A stretch of 64,000 nt of DNA from Cheiracanthium punctorium. Lineage: Eukaryota; Arthropoda; Arachnida; Araneae; Cheiracanthiidae. Made by a program: the position numbers and the translations under genes. The notes under the pieces are model-generated. The model saw only the letters and a list, made by a program, of their open reading frames with translations, had not been told where the DNA came from and searched no databases. The stretch covers positions 434,001-498,000 of the forward strand of contig JAWZYV010019969.1 in assembly GCA_038373885.1 (NCBI GenBank), in the 5' to 3' direction. Below are positions 24,374 through 36,449 of the stretch, in pieces (within the stretch, counting starts at the first letter, position 1; each line of letters begins with the position of its first letter).

Positions 24374-27163
24374 ATGTCTACTCTCAGCGATTACCCCAAT
24401 ATCGCAAAATCGTTAAAAATTGGTAGTACGAGTCAAATAAAGGTTTTACATCGCTTAATTTTTGGTACAGACGGCGATAGACAAAATCGCGCGAGATTAC
24501 GCAAATTTACAGGTTTCCCACAGCCATTCGAGTTAGAAGAAACGAAACAAAAAGTACTTAAAGAGTTTTCACTTAAAGACCTAATTTCTATTTGCAATTT
24601 ACTTCATTTAGAATTCTCAACTGACCCAGATAAGTGTGCTAACACCATTCTTACGAGTCTTAATGATTTATCGTTATTAAAAGCAGATTATTCCGATCTT
24701 TCGGAAAGCGAAGTCAATGATTCACATCCGGTTGACAGTTCATCTCAAACAAATAACGTCGTGGGTGAAAATAGTACTCCCTCCCCACCCACCCCTGACG
24801 CAAAAGAATTTTCAGATAAGCAACAGACACAGATTCCTTTTAGTGAATCAGCTCAGAATTTATTGCCTTCAGTCGAAACTACGAGTTCCTCTTTCCAATT
24901 ATTTAGTCTCAAAGACGTTGTTGATTTAATAAAACCTTTTTCGTCTCGCGATAATTATAGCATTGAGAATTTCATATCCGACGTTGAAGAAATTTTTTAT
25001 TTGTACCAAATAAACAATCCAATTCACCAAATTACTTTTGTTAGAAAATGTTTGACTGGTCCCGCTCAAACTTTAATTAGGTCTATTCGTGGAATCACAA
25101 ATTGGGAACAATTGAAGCACCATTTGCTAGAGGAATTTTCTGACAAAATTAACAGCATTCAGTTACATCAATTAATGGAATCTCGACGTATGAAACCGTT
25201 TGAAACCCTACAAGAATATTTCTTAGCTATGAGAGATTTGGCACACAAAGGATCTCTTGATGATCCCTCCCTGATTGAATATGTTATAAATGGAATTCCA
25301 GATTCATCACACAATAAAATTTTCCTTTACGGTTGTAAATCCATCCCAGAATTCAAGGAAAAATTAAAGATTTATGAAAAAATCTTTAACAGTTCTCAAC
25401 ATTTCAGACAAAATAATCAGAAAAAATTCGATGATACCAACCTTAATGTGAAACTCGACAATAAACGTAACCCAAATACACAACCAGTATGTTATTCTTG
25501 TGGCTTGAAGGGTCATAAAAGCAACCAATGTTTGAATAAGTCACATGGTAAACAATGCTATGGATGTAAAAATTTTGGTCATGTTCATGCTAATTGTCCC
25601 AAAAGTTCTCGAAATTCGAAACCAAAACCTGAATCTCAAAAACCTACTCCTGATAAAACTGTAAATGTGCTATCTCCTCAAACTTCATCGAAAAATTCCA
25701 TGCATATTGACATTCAACTTGCAGGAATTCAATTGACAGCACTCTGTGACACTGGGTCACAAGCAACCCTTATTAATGAGAAAACACATCGAAGAATCGG
25801 TTCGCCACCATTGCATTCCAACACCATTCCCTTTTCAGGAATTGGCCGAAACGAAGTTCATAGCCTCGGGTTTTTCCAGGATTCCATCGAAATTCAAAAG
25901 ATTACTTTACCTGCTAAAATACATGTTCTAAAAGATGACTTGATTCCTTTTGATGTGATTATCGGAAGCGACTTTTTGCAGCAAACCCAATTTACATTTG
26001 ATAAAGACGGTATTCATTTATGCGGTACCCTTGATGATAACATTTTCGTTAATATTGCTAATATTTCTAATGACCAAACTTTTCCATTTGATCTTTCACA
26101 CATTTTGAATTCTGAAATTCGTGAGGAAGTTCAAAATATCGTTACTTCCTACAAACCCCATAAAGTTAAAGACACTGAAATTCAGATGACTATTTTATTA
26201 CAAGATGAAATACCCGTAGCACAACGCTCTCGAAGACTCCCTTTTGCTGAACAGAAAATTGTGGAAAAACAAATTCAAGATTGGTTAAATGATGGAATTA
26301 TTAAACAAAGTTGCTCTGATTACGCCGCCCCGATTGTTCTATGTAAGAAAAAAACTGGAGATTACAGACTTTGTGTTGATTACCGCAGGCTTAATAGAAA
26401 AATGATAAAAGATAAATTTCCCTTACCACTCATAGAAGAAGCCTTAGATAAACTTGGAACATCTCGGGTTTTCACTACACTTGACCTTAAAAATGGTTTC
26501 TTTCATGTACCTATGGACCCTAACAGCACTAAATATACTTCTTTCGTAACTCATGAAGGCCAGTACGAATTTTTACGAGTTCCATTTGGATTATCCAACA
26601 GCCCTAGTGTTTTTCAACGATATGTTTATACAGTTTTTAGAGATCTCATTCGCGATAACATTCTTATTGTTTACATGGACGATCTTCTCATACCATCTAA
26701 TGACGAAGTCGAAGGCCTACAAAAATTGCGCCTAGTTCTCCAAACAGCTGCAGATTATGGCCTCGAATTGAACTTAAAAAAGTGCCAATTTTTACAACGA
26801 AAGATAGAATTCCTTGGTTATATTATCGAAAACGGAGTAGTTAAACCGTCACTTACCAAGACACAGGCAGTTCAAAAATTCCCACAACCTCAAAACCCTA
26901 AACAAGTTCAAAGTTTTCTTGGACTAACAAGTTACTTTAGAAAGTTTATTCCAAATTATGCGCTGATTGCTAGACCATTAAGTGACCTCCTTCGGGATAA
27001 TGTAGAATTTAATTTTGGCCCTGAACAAATAGCAGCTTTTCAACACCTGAAAAACATTCTTTCACAAAACCCAGTTTTTTTTTTTTTTTTTTTTCTTTTC
27101 AGATTTTTTGCTTTTTCAACCCAGCCGCGGACGTCTGTAACCTCAGGACGGCCGTGTGGATAA
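24374..27163 (+). CDS. Gypsy Gag-Pol polyprotein, truncated after RT
   Basis: A single 929-codon frame fusing Gag and Pol with no frameshift between them. In order: a Gag capsid-like region (about 180-350); two CCHC zinc knuckles (CYSCGLKGHKSNQC at 373-386 and CYGCKNFGHVHANC at 395-408); an aspartic protease with DTGS at 459-462; and a reverse transcriptase from about 590 with LDLKNGFFHVPM and the catalytic YMDD at 767-770. The RT thumb is followed by a connection segment up to FQHLKNILSQNPV (about residue 900). There the family sequence stops: codons run into a poly-phenylalanine tract from the T-run and a 30-residue tail reading into the 3' LTR. RNase H, integrase and any envelope are absent. 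Start chosen as the first ATG after the leader. Confidence 0.92.
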   Translation: MSTLSDYPNIAKSLKIGSTSQIKVLHRLIFGTDGDRQNRARLRKFTGFPQPFELEETKQKVLKEFSLKDLISICNLLHLEFSTDPDKCANTILTSLNDLSLLKADYSDLSESEVNDSHPVDSSSQTNNVVGENSTPSPPTPDAKEFSDKQQTQIPFSESAQNLLPSVETTSSSFQLFSLKDVVDLIKPFSSRDNYSIENFISDVEEIFYLYQINNPIHQITFVRKCLTGPAQTLIRSIRGITNWEQLKHHLLEEFSDKINSIQLHQLMESRRMKPFETLQEYFLAMRDLAHKGSLDDPSLIEYVINGIPDSSHNKIFLYGCKSIPEFKEKLKIYEKIFNSSQHFRQNNQKKFDDTNLNVKLDNKRNPNTQPVCYSCGLKGHKSNQCLNKSHGKQCYGCKNFGHVHANCPKSSRNSKPKPESQKPTPDKTVNVLSPQTSSKNSMHIDIQLAGIQLTALCDTGSQATLINEKTHRRIGSPPLHSNTIPFSGIGRNEVHSLGFFQDSIEIQKITLPAKIHVLKDDLIPFDVIIGSDFLQQTQFTFDKDGIHLCGTLDDNIFVNIANISNDQTFPFDLSHILNSEIREEVQNIVTSYKPHKVKDTEIQMTILLQDEIPVAQRSRRLPFAEQKIVEKQIQDWLNDGIIKQSCSDYAAPIVLCKKKTGDYRLCVDYRRLNRKMIKDKFPLPLIEEALDKLGTSRVFTTLDLKNGFFHVPMDPNSTKYTSFVTHEGQYEFLRVPFGLSNSPSVFQRYVYTVFRDLIRDNILIVYMDDLLIPSNDEVEGLQKLRLVLQTAADYGLELNLKKCQFLQRKIEFLGYIIENGVVKPSLTKTQAVQKFPQPQNPKQVQSFLGLTSYFRKFIPNYALIARPLSDLLRDNVEFNFGPEQIAAFQHLKNILSQNPVFFFFFFLFRFFAFSTQPRTSVTSGRPCG

Positions 27164-27436
27164 TAATTAGTTTTGCTGTGGCAACACCACTGAACGAACT
27201 ATAACTTCAACTCCCGCCAGTTGTTCCCCGCCAAAGAACACTCTAGACGGAGAACGAGACTGGGCAGACGTGCGATGTTAAAAGAGCAGAATAGCTCTCT
27301 TGATGTTATTTTTATTTTTATTTCTACCTCTCAATGTTTTTAAATGTTAGTGTCGTCGTTGTATTAAAGTTTCGTCTCATTAAATGTTTAAAAAGATTAA
27401 CGTCTATTTAATTTGGAGCGCTAGCTCCATCCTACA
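27155..27436 (+). repeat. 3' LTR of the gypsy element
   Basis: Same sequence as the 5' LTR apart from one missing C. It is preceded by AACCCAGCCGCGGACGTCTG and a short GC-rich stretch instead of a recognisable polypurine tract, consistent with the deletion or rearrangement of the 3' internal region. Followed by TTTATAAAAGG. Confidence 0.93.
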
Positions 27437-28102
27437 TTTATAAAAGGTACAGTTTTAAAAATATGAAAAAGCCACTCGCCAGTGAAATGTTCCAGAAAAT
27501 TTCACCAATCATAAATTGCATCCCTACGCAGAGCAGCCATGTATATTTTTTTTTCTAACGATGTTAAAAGTCTAATGATGAAAACGGAAATGAAAGCGCA
27601 GGCTAGAAATCCGACATTGAAAATTCAGGAGAATCGGATGCACAAAAGTTATACGTGTGAGATTTTGCTAGACGTCATCTGTTGGTACACGTTCGGGTTA
27701 CCAAAGCGTGTGTGTGATCTCTTTCTTACATCTGCTCTATGGCTCTTCTCTCTCTCCAAATTTTTCATTTATTAAGAAAATAACACCCAGTTTCAGTGTT
27801 GCGAACTGCCAGGAAATCCTACTCAGAATTATCATTCTGAATTCAGAATATTCGATTTTATAAATGTTTTAAACGCAGACATTCTATATTTGGAATCAAT
27901 AATTCTCTAAATGGCGAGGAGATAACAGCGGAATAAAAAAAGGACGGAAAATATCTAAAATCCACTGAAATATTGTAAAATCACTGAAAAGTCTCTGTTT
28001 TTTAAAGTCACGGAAGAGAGAACGGGCATTCAAATTTTCATAAAAAATCACTGAAACAGTGACACAGTCACTGAATCTGGTCACCCTCCTTGTAATAATC
28101 AC
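27437..28102. other. Non-coding stretch
   Basis: No gene seen; frames at 27539-27775 (plus) and 27896-28147 (minus) lack domains. Confidence 0.4.
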
Positions 28103-28114
28103 GCAGCAGCTCTT

Positions 28115-28191
28115 GCGCTGAACTGAAGTTCGGGGGTAATTGAGCATCTTAGCGAGAGCTTTATCTCCAGTTTGTAGTAGGTGATCATGAG
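28115..28191 (-). mobile_element. Extremely truncated Jockey-like insertion
   Basis: A 77-bp insertion flanked by the exact 12-bp direct repeat GCAGCAGCTCTT (28103-28114 and 28192-28203). On the minus strand it consists only of the 3' UTR motif shared with the elements at 55536 and 57258 (ACTGGAGATAAAGC, CGCTAAGATGCTC in minus orientation) and a short degenerate TCAG-type tail (CTGAACTGAAG on the plus strand). The duplication shows target-primed insertion of this short piece. Confidence 0.7.
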
Positions 28192-28203
28192 GCAGCAGCT
28201 CTT

Positions 28204-29474
28204 AGGGGAAACTTTTGTCTTATACATTAAAATGTGCTGTCACACATTTTTGCTGTTACTTTTCAATAATACTAGTTTTGTAAGTGTTACATAATGTGTA
28301 ATTTTGATGAATGCCAATTTCTTCTGTCACTACCGAATTGTGTTTTCTTATGACAGGGTAAATACAACTGCAAACAATCAATTTTAATTCTTATCAGAAA
28401 CACAAACTTTTGAGTATTGTAGGATTCAAGAATTGCCGAGCACTTGCGAAACAATTAGGCAGCTTATAAGACCACATGCATCCGCTTCTGTAAGTAGCAG
28501 ATGGTTTTACTGATAATAAGAAATTATTCTCTTATGAGAGTAAACAAAAAATTTGCTGTTTAATGCAAGTAAGATAGAAATTTATAATTAGAATAGTTAG
28601 TGCGAAAGAAGTAAATAAGAATATGATCACAATGAAAGAATTTGTACGGATCGACCTCCAAAATAACAACAACAAAAAATTAAGATCAGGAAATACTGTT
28701 TGTTAGATTTAAAGAACCCGGAGATCGGAAAATGTGTCCTTATTACTAGTTTTGAAAAAAAAAGAAAAAACCCATCAATATGTAATTCTATAAAACCGGT
28801 TTTTAGAAATTCTTATTTTATATAAAAACGTGATTTTCAATGGAATGCTGAACTGTATCGGCTAGCATATATGCAAGTTTTCGTTTGTGTGCAATTTGTC
28901 TATAAGGGAAAATAACCATTTCGATTTACTATGAACACTTGGTTTTATCCGTCATTAAATTTTTCTAACTGTGCTACTGAATCAGTTGATGATAATCTGT
29001 CGATCTTTGTTATCAGTTACTTATCTATAATGCATTTTGTTAAATAAATTTTACCTATCACTGCATCATTAGATAAAATAAATAATCTGAAAAAGTGAAA
29101 AGCTCTGTCAGTACTAAGTGGCATAATTTTCAAAATCATCTTTTTCAATTTAAACCCCGCATCATCAGTTGTATTGAACTACGGTGCCAGTGAAAGAAAT
29201 GGAAAGGGCTCTAAAGTTGAAAAGGTATAATTTCTCACAAAATAGTTTGACGCTTTACATCCAATAAAGGAAATCAAAATTTCAGAGAGAAAGGGGACCA
29301 GGATATCTCAATCCCCCCCGATGTCTACGTCCCTCAACATATTAAATGTGAATTGTACTGATACCTTATTACTGATATTTTAATTGCTCTTTATTACTTC
29401 TTTGACGCTTTGAGTACTTTACTTGAGCAACTTTAACGCTCATATGCTACAAAATTAACACTATATTAAAGTGA
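28204..29474. other. Non-coding stretch
   Basis: AT-rich with no recognised exon, RNA gene or repeat. Confidence 0.4.
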
Positions 29475-29482
29475 ATTGGGTG

Positions 29483-29836
29483 TAGCGTTGCCAGGCGTCC
29501 GGATAAAGCCGGACATAGTTAGGCTTTTTGATTGCGTGTCCGGCCAAACTTAACGGTGTCCGGCTTTTGTTAAGCTTTTTACTGGTGACTTTGGCTGATT
29601 AGTAATAAAGTACTGGAACTGATTTGGCATTCGATGTTATTTATATTTCATTAGAATTAAACAAGATTCATGGTAATAATCAAGACAGCTTGATTTTACA
29701 TACAATTTTTTTTGATGTACCTATTAATACTGAGACAAAATCCTCAATATTGTAGGCTGTCCGGCCTTTTTACCCAAATGTCCGGCCAAACTGGCTGGTC
29801 TGTCCGGCTATTTGGTTTGGCGACCTGGCAACCCTA
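29483..29836. mobile_element. Short non-autonomous hAT-like element
   Basis: The ends TAGCGTTGCCAGGCG and GACCTGGCAACCCTA are inverted and match the ends of the hAT element at 3351-6252. The flanks ATTGGGTG (29475-29482) and ATCGGGTG (29837-29844) form an 8-bp duplication with one mismatch. Both subterminal regions carry repeated GTCCGGC/TGTCCGGCCAAAC motifs. Length 354 bp, no coding potential. Confidence 0.8.
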
Positions 29837-29844
29837 ATCGGGTG

Positions 29845-31127
29845 GATGGATCAGTAGGAGAAGATTTAAATATGGCTCTTCTGACTGGATCCGAATTTAC
29901 ATTAGTTCCTAAGGCTCTCATAGATTGGTTCTTTTTCGAAATTCCGACCTACATAAAAATATTTTTGATAACCCATACGCAATAAAAAATCCACTTTTTC
30001 CTAATTATTTCTTTTATTATTTAGTTCTTAAATCTTCTGTAACTATTAAATACAAATTACTCTACACAAAAAGAAGTGCTTTACGTTAATGATTGGGAAC
30101 TTCAATTTATTACCTTTCCTCAATGGAATGCTAACCATACGAGCACAAAAACTGATCGTGCGAGATGGGAAGTTTTGAAAATTTATTAATGCCAATCAGA
30201 ATTTCCAACGCTTATGGATACTATCGGCATATTTTGTGTGATCAGTTTACGTCTTGTACCTTGTAATTACATAAAAGTCAATTATTTCAATTTAAAATGA
30301 AGCTAAAAATTGTGGTTGGAAATTTTCCGATAAAATCGGAAGAGTGTAGCTATGTTGTTGAAGAAATTTATGCACGGTTAGCAATACCCCCTATTTTTTA
30401 AAATCCGAAGTTCTTTATTGACAGGAAATCGCAAGACAACTAAGTTACGCTGTGCTGTTTCTTCAAAATCACAATGCCTACCAAAGATGTTAACATTCTT
30501 CTATGCATATTCGCAGTTTTACAAGTCATCTACTCAATCGCAAAACTAGATGTTACTATTAGAAACATCCCGGTAATAAATGTGATTTCGCATCAAAAAA
30601 TGACAATCTATATTATCTATATATAATTTTATTTTATGATACATTACAAATAGTGCTTTTTGAAGTTTCATAGAGTTATTCATGAAGATGGTGAGACATG
30701 TACAATCAACTTGTATGATGAAAATGTACATATTATACGGTAATGCCAAATGCAACTGGTTCTTCACTGTTAACGTTTAGCTTGAGCTGTGCTGGTTGAA
30801 GTAAATGATAAGAAAAGTTTGAAACAGTTAACATTTTCTAGAAGTAAGTACTTATAATAACGAATTACATTTAAAAAAATATTATAACATAATCTAAAAT
30901 GTATTGTTACGTTCAGGAAGAGGATCAACACGTTTACTAAAGTTTTCTATGGAATAATAGCACATAAATATCAAATATGTATTGTTGCTGTATAACATTT
31001 AGGTGAAATCACTTTGTTTCGTTAAAATTGCACAATTTATTATACTGTTTTTTTTAATTAAAATTAGTTTTTTTTTTGAAACACAAATTCTGTAATTTAT
31101 TACGCTTATCTTTATTCAATATGACTT
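29845..31127. other. Non-coding stretch
   Basis: No gene, RNA or repeat boundary recognised. Confidence 0.4.
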
Positions 31128-31141
31128 ACTTAATTACATTT

Positions 31142-31374
31142 GCCGACCGGATTGTATGGTGGGTAAGCACCGTACTCTGATTTCGGGCTCAACTCCCGGC
31201 GGTCGAGGTTCGATCCCCGACTGGGCGTGGATGCCATTGTGTCCGCCCCTTCATAGGGGCAACGTTGGACCACCTACTAGGTGCCCCCATAATAAAGTGA
31301 CCAACAACTCCGGCCTTGGTGGCGGCCAATGCCTCCAAGGCATGGTTAAGGCCCGCCATTTGAAAGAAAAAAAA
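31142..31374 (+). mobile_element. tRNA-derived SINE, copy 1
   Basis: Flanked by the exact 14-bp duplication ACTTAATTACATTT (31128-31141 and 31375-31388). The 5' part is tRNA-like, with an A-box-like GGTGGGTAAGCACC and a B box GGTTCGATCCCC near 31208-31219. The body contains GCCCCTTCATAGGGGC and CCCATAATAAAGTGACCA, and a short A-rich tail ends it. The same body is found at 42491 and 43609. Confidence 0.88.
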
Positions 31375-31388
31375 ACTTAATTACATTT

Positions 31389-34300
31389 TAAAAGCTATGA
31401 ATATAAACATATATAAAGTTGTTGCCACTTATACAAAGACAATTTTAAATTTTAAAAGAGAAGAAAGAAAACTCTACAGGAATCATGGTCAGCAATTAGG
31501 GAAACATTAGCTGTACTCAACTTTGATCATTGAGGAAGTCACCATAAATCTCTACTATTATCAATATTTTCAAATTTGATCGTTTTATGTGCCTAACATA
31601 ATCAATATTTATGGAGGATAGTTAAAATTTTTATATTTTGCCAACGGTCTGACGAAATTGAGCAATGAAATGTACGGAATATTTTTAAAAATTCAGAGAT
31701 AAATTTGTAAACGACTCTTCAGAAAATATAAATGTAAACTGAGTTTAAAAGTATTAATTTTTATATGCAACTATAAATTATGACAATTGAATTTCATTGC
31801 ATAGCATACGTTAGAATTCATTTCCTTAGTACTGTTTACGTAACATCATAATTTGTCTTTCCGTTGGAAATTCAATAACTTTTTATATAACATTACAAAG
31901 GTGCTTGGTCCTATGTACAATTGTATGCATTTTGGCAGCTCTAGCGAAAACCTTGCCAAATTGAACTTATAGTTAAGGGAAATTTTTACATAAGAATTTG
32001 AAATTAAAAAAAAAAAATGTTCGCGACAATGCAAAATAATGCATTTAAAGAAAATAAATTTGCCACATATGTTAAACAAATGCATTTATAAGGCTACGTT
32101 GTTAGTGCATCCGTCGTGTTACCAGAACAGAAAAATGTACTAATACAAAATGAACCCTCATAAAATGTACATGGTAATTTAACTGATGTCATAAGAAAAT
32201 GATAAAGTGTAATAGTCAAAAATACATACTCTAATGTAAAGTAAAAAGGATGTTCCATAGAAACTGGAAATTTTATTTCTTTTTTGGAGGGACGGTAAGG
32301 GCATTAATGTAAATACAGAAAGCAATAGTCAGGAATATTTTATTACGAGCACTTAGGAAAAGTGTGAAAAATTAGCTTACAAAAACTATATATATGAATT
32401 AAGATCACAAGATTTTATCCTCTGCAACGAGATTTTCCAAACAGTGGCCTGGCAAATATCTAATTTAAATTTAAAATAATTTTGTTTCAAACCAACAGAA
32501 AGTCCCTGGTGTTTTATTATGAAGGAAGAAAAATTAGTACTTACAACATGCGTATTTCAGCTACCCACAACAAAATAGTTCACATGGACGTTATTGCAGT
32601 CGGTTAAATAAATTTCACAAAAATCATCCTTGAACTCCATTGTGGAGCTACATCTTATGTAAATCGGTTCGCGTGCTTTGCTTTCTTCATCATTGTTTTA
32701 AATTTCCGGTTTCATTAGAAATTACAGTTACAAATCAATGGGAAGTGATATCTAATTGTTTTCGACTTTAACTTAATAGCCTGCGGGAATAAATGCGATT
32801 GCTTTGTTTATTTGTTAAAACTGATGAAAGTTTCTGTCCAATCATTTGAAAACTAAAACGATGGAATTTTAATAATTCCGGGTGCGAAAACTTTTAGATG
32901 AAACTTTAGTCTCAACTGTACAGTATTAATTCAAATAGCAGAACCCTACAGCATCTGATATGTCAGTTTGTTACTTTTAACAAGGAAAAAATAAATAAAT
33001 TTACTCAAGGAATAAATAAATAAATTTACTGTACTAATATGCATAGGGTAGGTAGATCATATAATAATAAGTAAAATAATAGGCCTTTACTCATATACAC
33101 CTATTAAGATAAGCTAATGGTATATTATCCTTACACATACATGTATATACATGTGCCTGTAATGGGTTTAGGGTAAATGATAACATAACTTTTCCTAAGC
33201 TAAATTTACTCTTAAATTTCTTTCAACTTTGATAAGTCGTCATATATGCACATCTTGAACTCAAAAACATCGGATATACCCATTTTACGATATGTAATTA
33301 ACATGCTATAAATATTTGTGGGTAAGAAAATTTATTTAATTTTCTGTTTGGATAAACTTTCTTCTATAAATTTAGATAATAGATTTCTAAAATTCTTCCT
33401 GTAAATTTTTATGTAAAGAAGTTTATCAGTCACTGAAAACACATTGTTCTACCTTCTGATAAACAAAATGGCTTCTAAGCCTAGTAAATGTGTTGCCAGA
33501 TTTCTTTTACCAAATTAAAATGTTGGCAGATATGTGAGCCTTTAAACCATATTTTTTCACTTTAGAAAAATGTTGTCTAATAAAATGAAAACAACAAAAA
33601 AATAACCATACCCATTTTTCCCCGGTGACCCTACTGAAAAATATAATTAAATTCGCACCCTTGTAACTATCAACTTGCACATTTGCACAAATAATTTTAA
33701 AAAATAGAGGGAAAATGCGCTTCGTTAAAAATATGAAAATCCGTCCCTCCCCCAATTTTCAACTTAAGAAAATTACCCAAAACAGTTCCTTAGGAAAAGC
33801 TACTCGATATCACCCAGGTTATCGATTGCATAAAGCCTTGAATTTAGAATTAATTTAACAACTTAAGTGACAACAACATTATTTACGTTACAATAATAAT
33901 AAAAGTGGAATATGAAGTAGGCATGATTCTAAATAGACAAAGGTTATGCTTATTGAGTGTAGACATTTTTTCGTCAAATGTTTTTTCTACCGGCCTTTGT
34001 AATTTCTACCACAAGGGGCTTTATATTCTCATAAAATATATGCGTAAATATCCAATTTAGATCTTCATGAGACAGTTGATCTTAAAAGTGTTGGCATTTC
34101 GCGGAAATATCTATTCAACTGCGGAATCACATTAGAAAAGATGGATTTATGTCAATGGTATATCAGGGATTTAATTCAGTTGTCTTCAAAATTCTCGCAC
34201 GTTTACTTGGGTTGATGAGATAACATTACATTGAAGCTGTCCTAATGTATACCACTGCGAATTATGAATATATTTATTTTATAAATTATTCTGAGTTAAT

Positions 34301-34963
34301 TATTTTAACAGAGACATTTTCCACTTTCGATTACGATTTTTCAGTGACAGATTTCATTTTGACTTAACCAATATTGCGCTGCAACGAATTTTAAAATGTT
34401 CTTTCGAAATTAAGATTCGTATTAAACATTCTGAAAAGCATAGTCGTACATCTTGTAGAAATAATAGTATATAATAAAATATTTTTATAACTTCCCTTTA
34501 ACTCTTAAAATTTTTAAAGTATGCTGAAAATAAAATTGTAACTTCTTTCCGGGTTACTTATGTTAGGAAAAATATTTCTAAAGTTTTCAGCATTTGCTTC
34601 CCATAAAAAGCATGGAAAATGTTCGTGAAACATTCGAAAAATTAGAATGTCCACCACATAGCTCTCACAAACAAAAGAAAGTAATATAGCCTAATCATCG
34701 TTTAATTAAACCTAATATTACTAGTTTTGGATTTTTTTCATTTATCATTAAAAATTAGAAGCAGTCAAAAACTCGGGCAAAAATTTATTTAGTGAACTGG
34801 CCAATTGGCTACAGTAATGCTCTGTAGTGTTAATACTTGTATCATATATGTACATATTTTATTTTATATGACCTTGCAAGATATATCCAATATTTCAAAC
34901 TCGAAGTTCATGGAATATCCTTTTTATAATTATAGAACTCCGAAATCAGTTCTTACATTGTGC
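31389..34963. other. Long non-coding stretch
   Basis: About 3.6 kb of AT-rich DNA in which I see no exon, RNA gene or mobile element. Small local duplications of AATAAATAAATTTACT occur near 32990-33030. Minus-strand frames at 31846-32085 and 33507-33755 are featureless. Confidence 0.4.
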
Positions 34964-34970
34964 ACTTACG

Positions 34971-35407
34971 CAACACCTAGATGCAGAAGGCCTGAGAACA
35001 GAAGTTTTTACTTCATCATTCGGTCTTCTAAGATGACGTCATCACTTTTAATTTTCACAAAGTAAAAATGTTTAAAATTTCTGGTGAGTTATGCAAATTT
35101 TAGGAAATATCTTAAGTTGAAGATAAAAATTAAAATACCTTTCTGATAAAAAAAAATTATTATGATCTATTTCTATATCATATTATATAATTAGTGAACT
35201 TTGCATTCCGTAGTTAAAATTTCCTATTTGTCGTAAAATTAAATTTTCTATCTTAAATCATTAAAATGTTTTATGCGGGAGTAAATTCACCACAAAGTTT
35301 GAATAGTTTTGCTTTGTGAAAATAAATGTGTGATGACGTCATTTTAGTGGACCTAGTGATGACGTAACAGTTTCTGTTCTCAGGCATTGTATATCTAGGA
35401 GGTGTTG
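34971..35407. mobile_element. Family A MITE, copy 6
   Basis: The ends are CAACACCTAGATGCAGAAGG (internally shortened) and TGTATATCTAGGAGGTGTTG. Flanks ACTTACG (34964-34970) and ACTTACA (35408-35414) form a 7-bp duplication with one mismatch. Both subterminal regions carry GATGACGTCAT. The interior is in the opposite orientation to copy 1. Confidence 0.87.
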
Positions 35408-35414
35408 ACTTACA

Positions 35415-36449
35415 TGAGCTGGATGTCAGAAAAAAAAGTTTTGGCACACATTTACAGTTATTTACAACTTGCTGGTAATTGGTTCGTAAGTATGAAAGAA
35501 AACATGCATATTTTAGGTATCACCAACAAACACAATTTTTACGTTATTTAAAACGTTCAACTTCATTTACTTTGTTCAGAAGTATAATGATGTCAATTTC
35601 ACAAAGTTATTCAGTCTTACTGTGTAAAATGACGTAGAACTATGTAAATGTATAAGACGTTGCAAATTACAGTCTTGCAAATCTATGAACCAGTCTTAAA
35701 ACGTACGAAACTGTTTTAGCACGTATTGGGTTTATCCGATTTATTTTGGCACAATAGAGAATAAAGTTCAAAATCTTTTATTTCAAGAATGAGCCTTCAC
35801 CGGTCGCTTATTTGATTTCAGAGTTTTCAGTCAAATTTAATTTAAAATTTCAGAAATTGTTGTAACACGCGTTAGGAGAACAGCAAGGGGTTAGATGAGT
35901 ATTCAACAGATATCATTAAACTTACAACCCAACTAAACTAACCCTTCCAAAGATACACTTACATAACATAATATGAAAGAAGTTTGCAGATGAATGTTTC
36001 CGGTGTTGCTACCCAAAATTACAACTTAAAGTTTTTGGTGAACTTGAGCAATGAAGTTTAAATATTGTAAAATCTTTTTTCAAAGGATTAAATGAATAAA
36101 ACTTCCTTGAGCTTTTATTTTTTAAATTTCTGAAATGAGCTACTGATTCTTGGTTAAAAAATAAAGCATAGCTACAATACATTTAAACTAAAAAAATAAT
36201 GGTAATTAACATTTACGTATGTTCACTAAAGTTTTTCAGGTATTAGTTTTATATTACAGTAGAACTAAAATTCAAGCTTCCGGAGAATGTTATAACATTT
36301 CTAAATGTTTCAAAAATTGTTACTTTTCACAATTTGAAAACTATATTAAAAAAAAATAAATCAATTTCTGTATTCTATTTCGGATTAAATTTTGACTTAG
36401 TATGAAATCACAAAAAGTCTCATAACTTATTTAGAAAGTATTGTATTAC
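35415..36449. other. Non-coding stretch downstream of the SLC3-like gene
   Basis: No coding feature seen. It probably lies beyond the 3' end of the minus-strand gene, judging by candidate polyadenylation hexamers at its right edge. Confidence 0.35.

Larger units (their letters stand above)
23313..27436 (+). mobile_element. Ty3/gypsy LTR retrotransposon, recent, internally deleted
   Basis: Two near-identical LTRs (283 and 282 bp) begin TGTGGATAAT and end CCTACA. They enclose a leader and one long gag-pol frame. TTTA before the 5' LTR and after the 3' LTR is a 4-bp target duplication. The LTRs seem to differ by one C in a C-run, so insertion is very recent. The internal part stops after the reverse transcriptase; RNase H and integrase are absent and replaced by about 80 bp including a T-run at 27075-27093. 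It is therefore non-autonomous as it stands. Confidence 0.93.
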
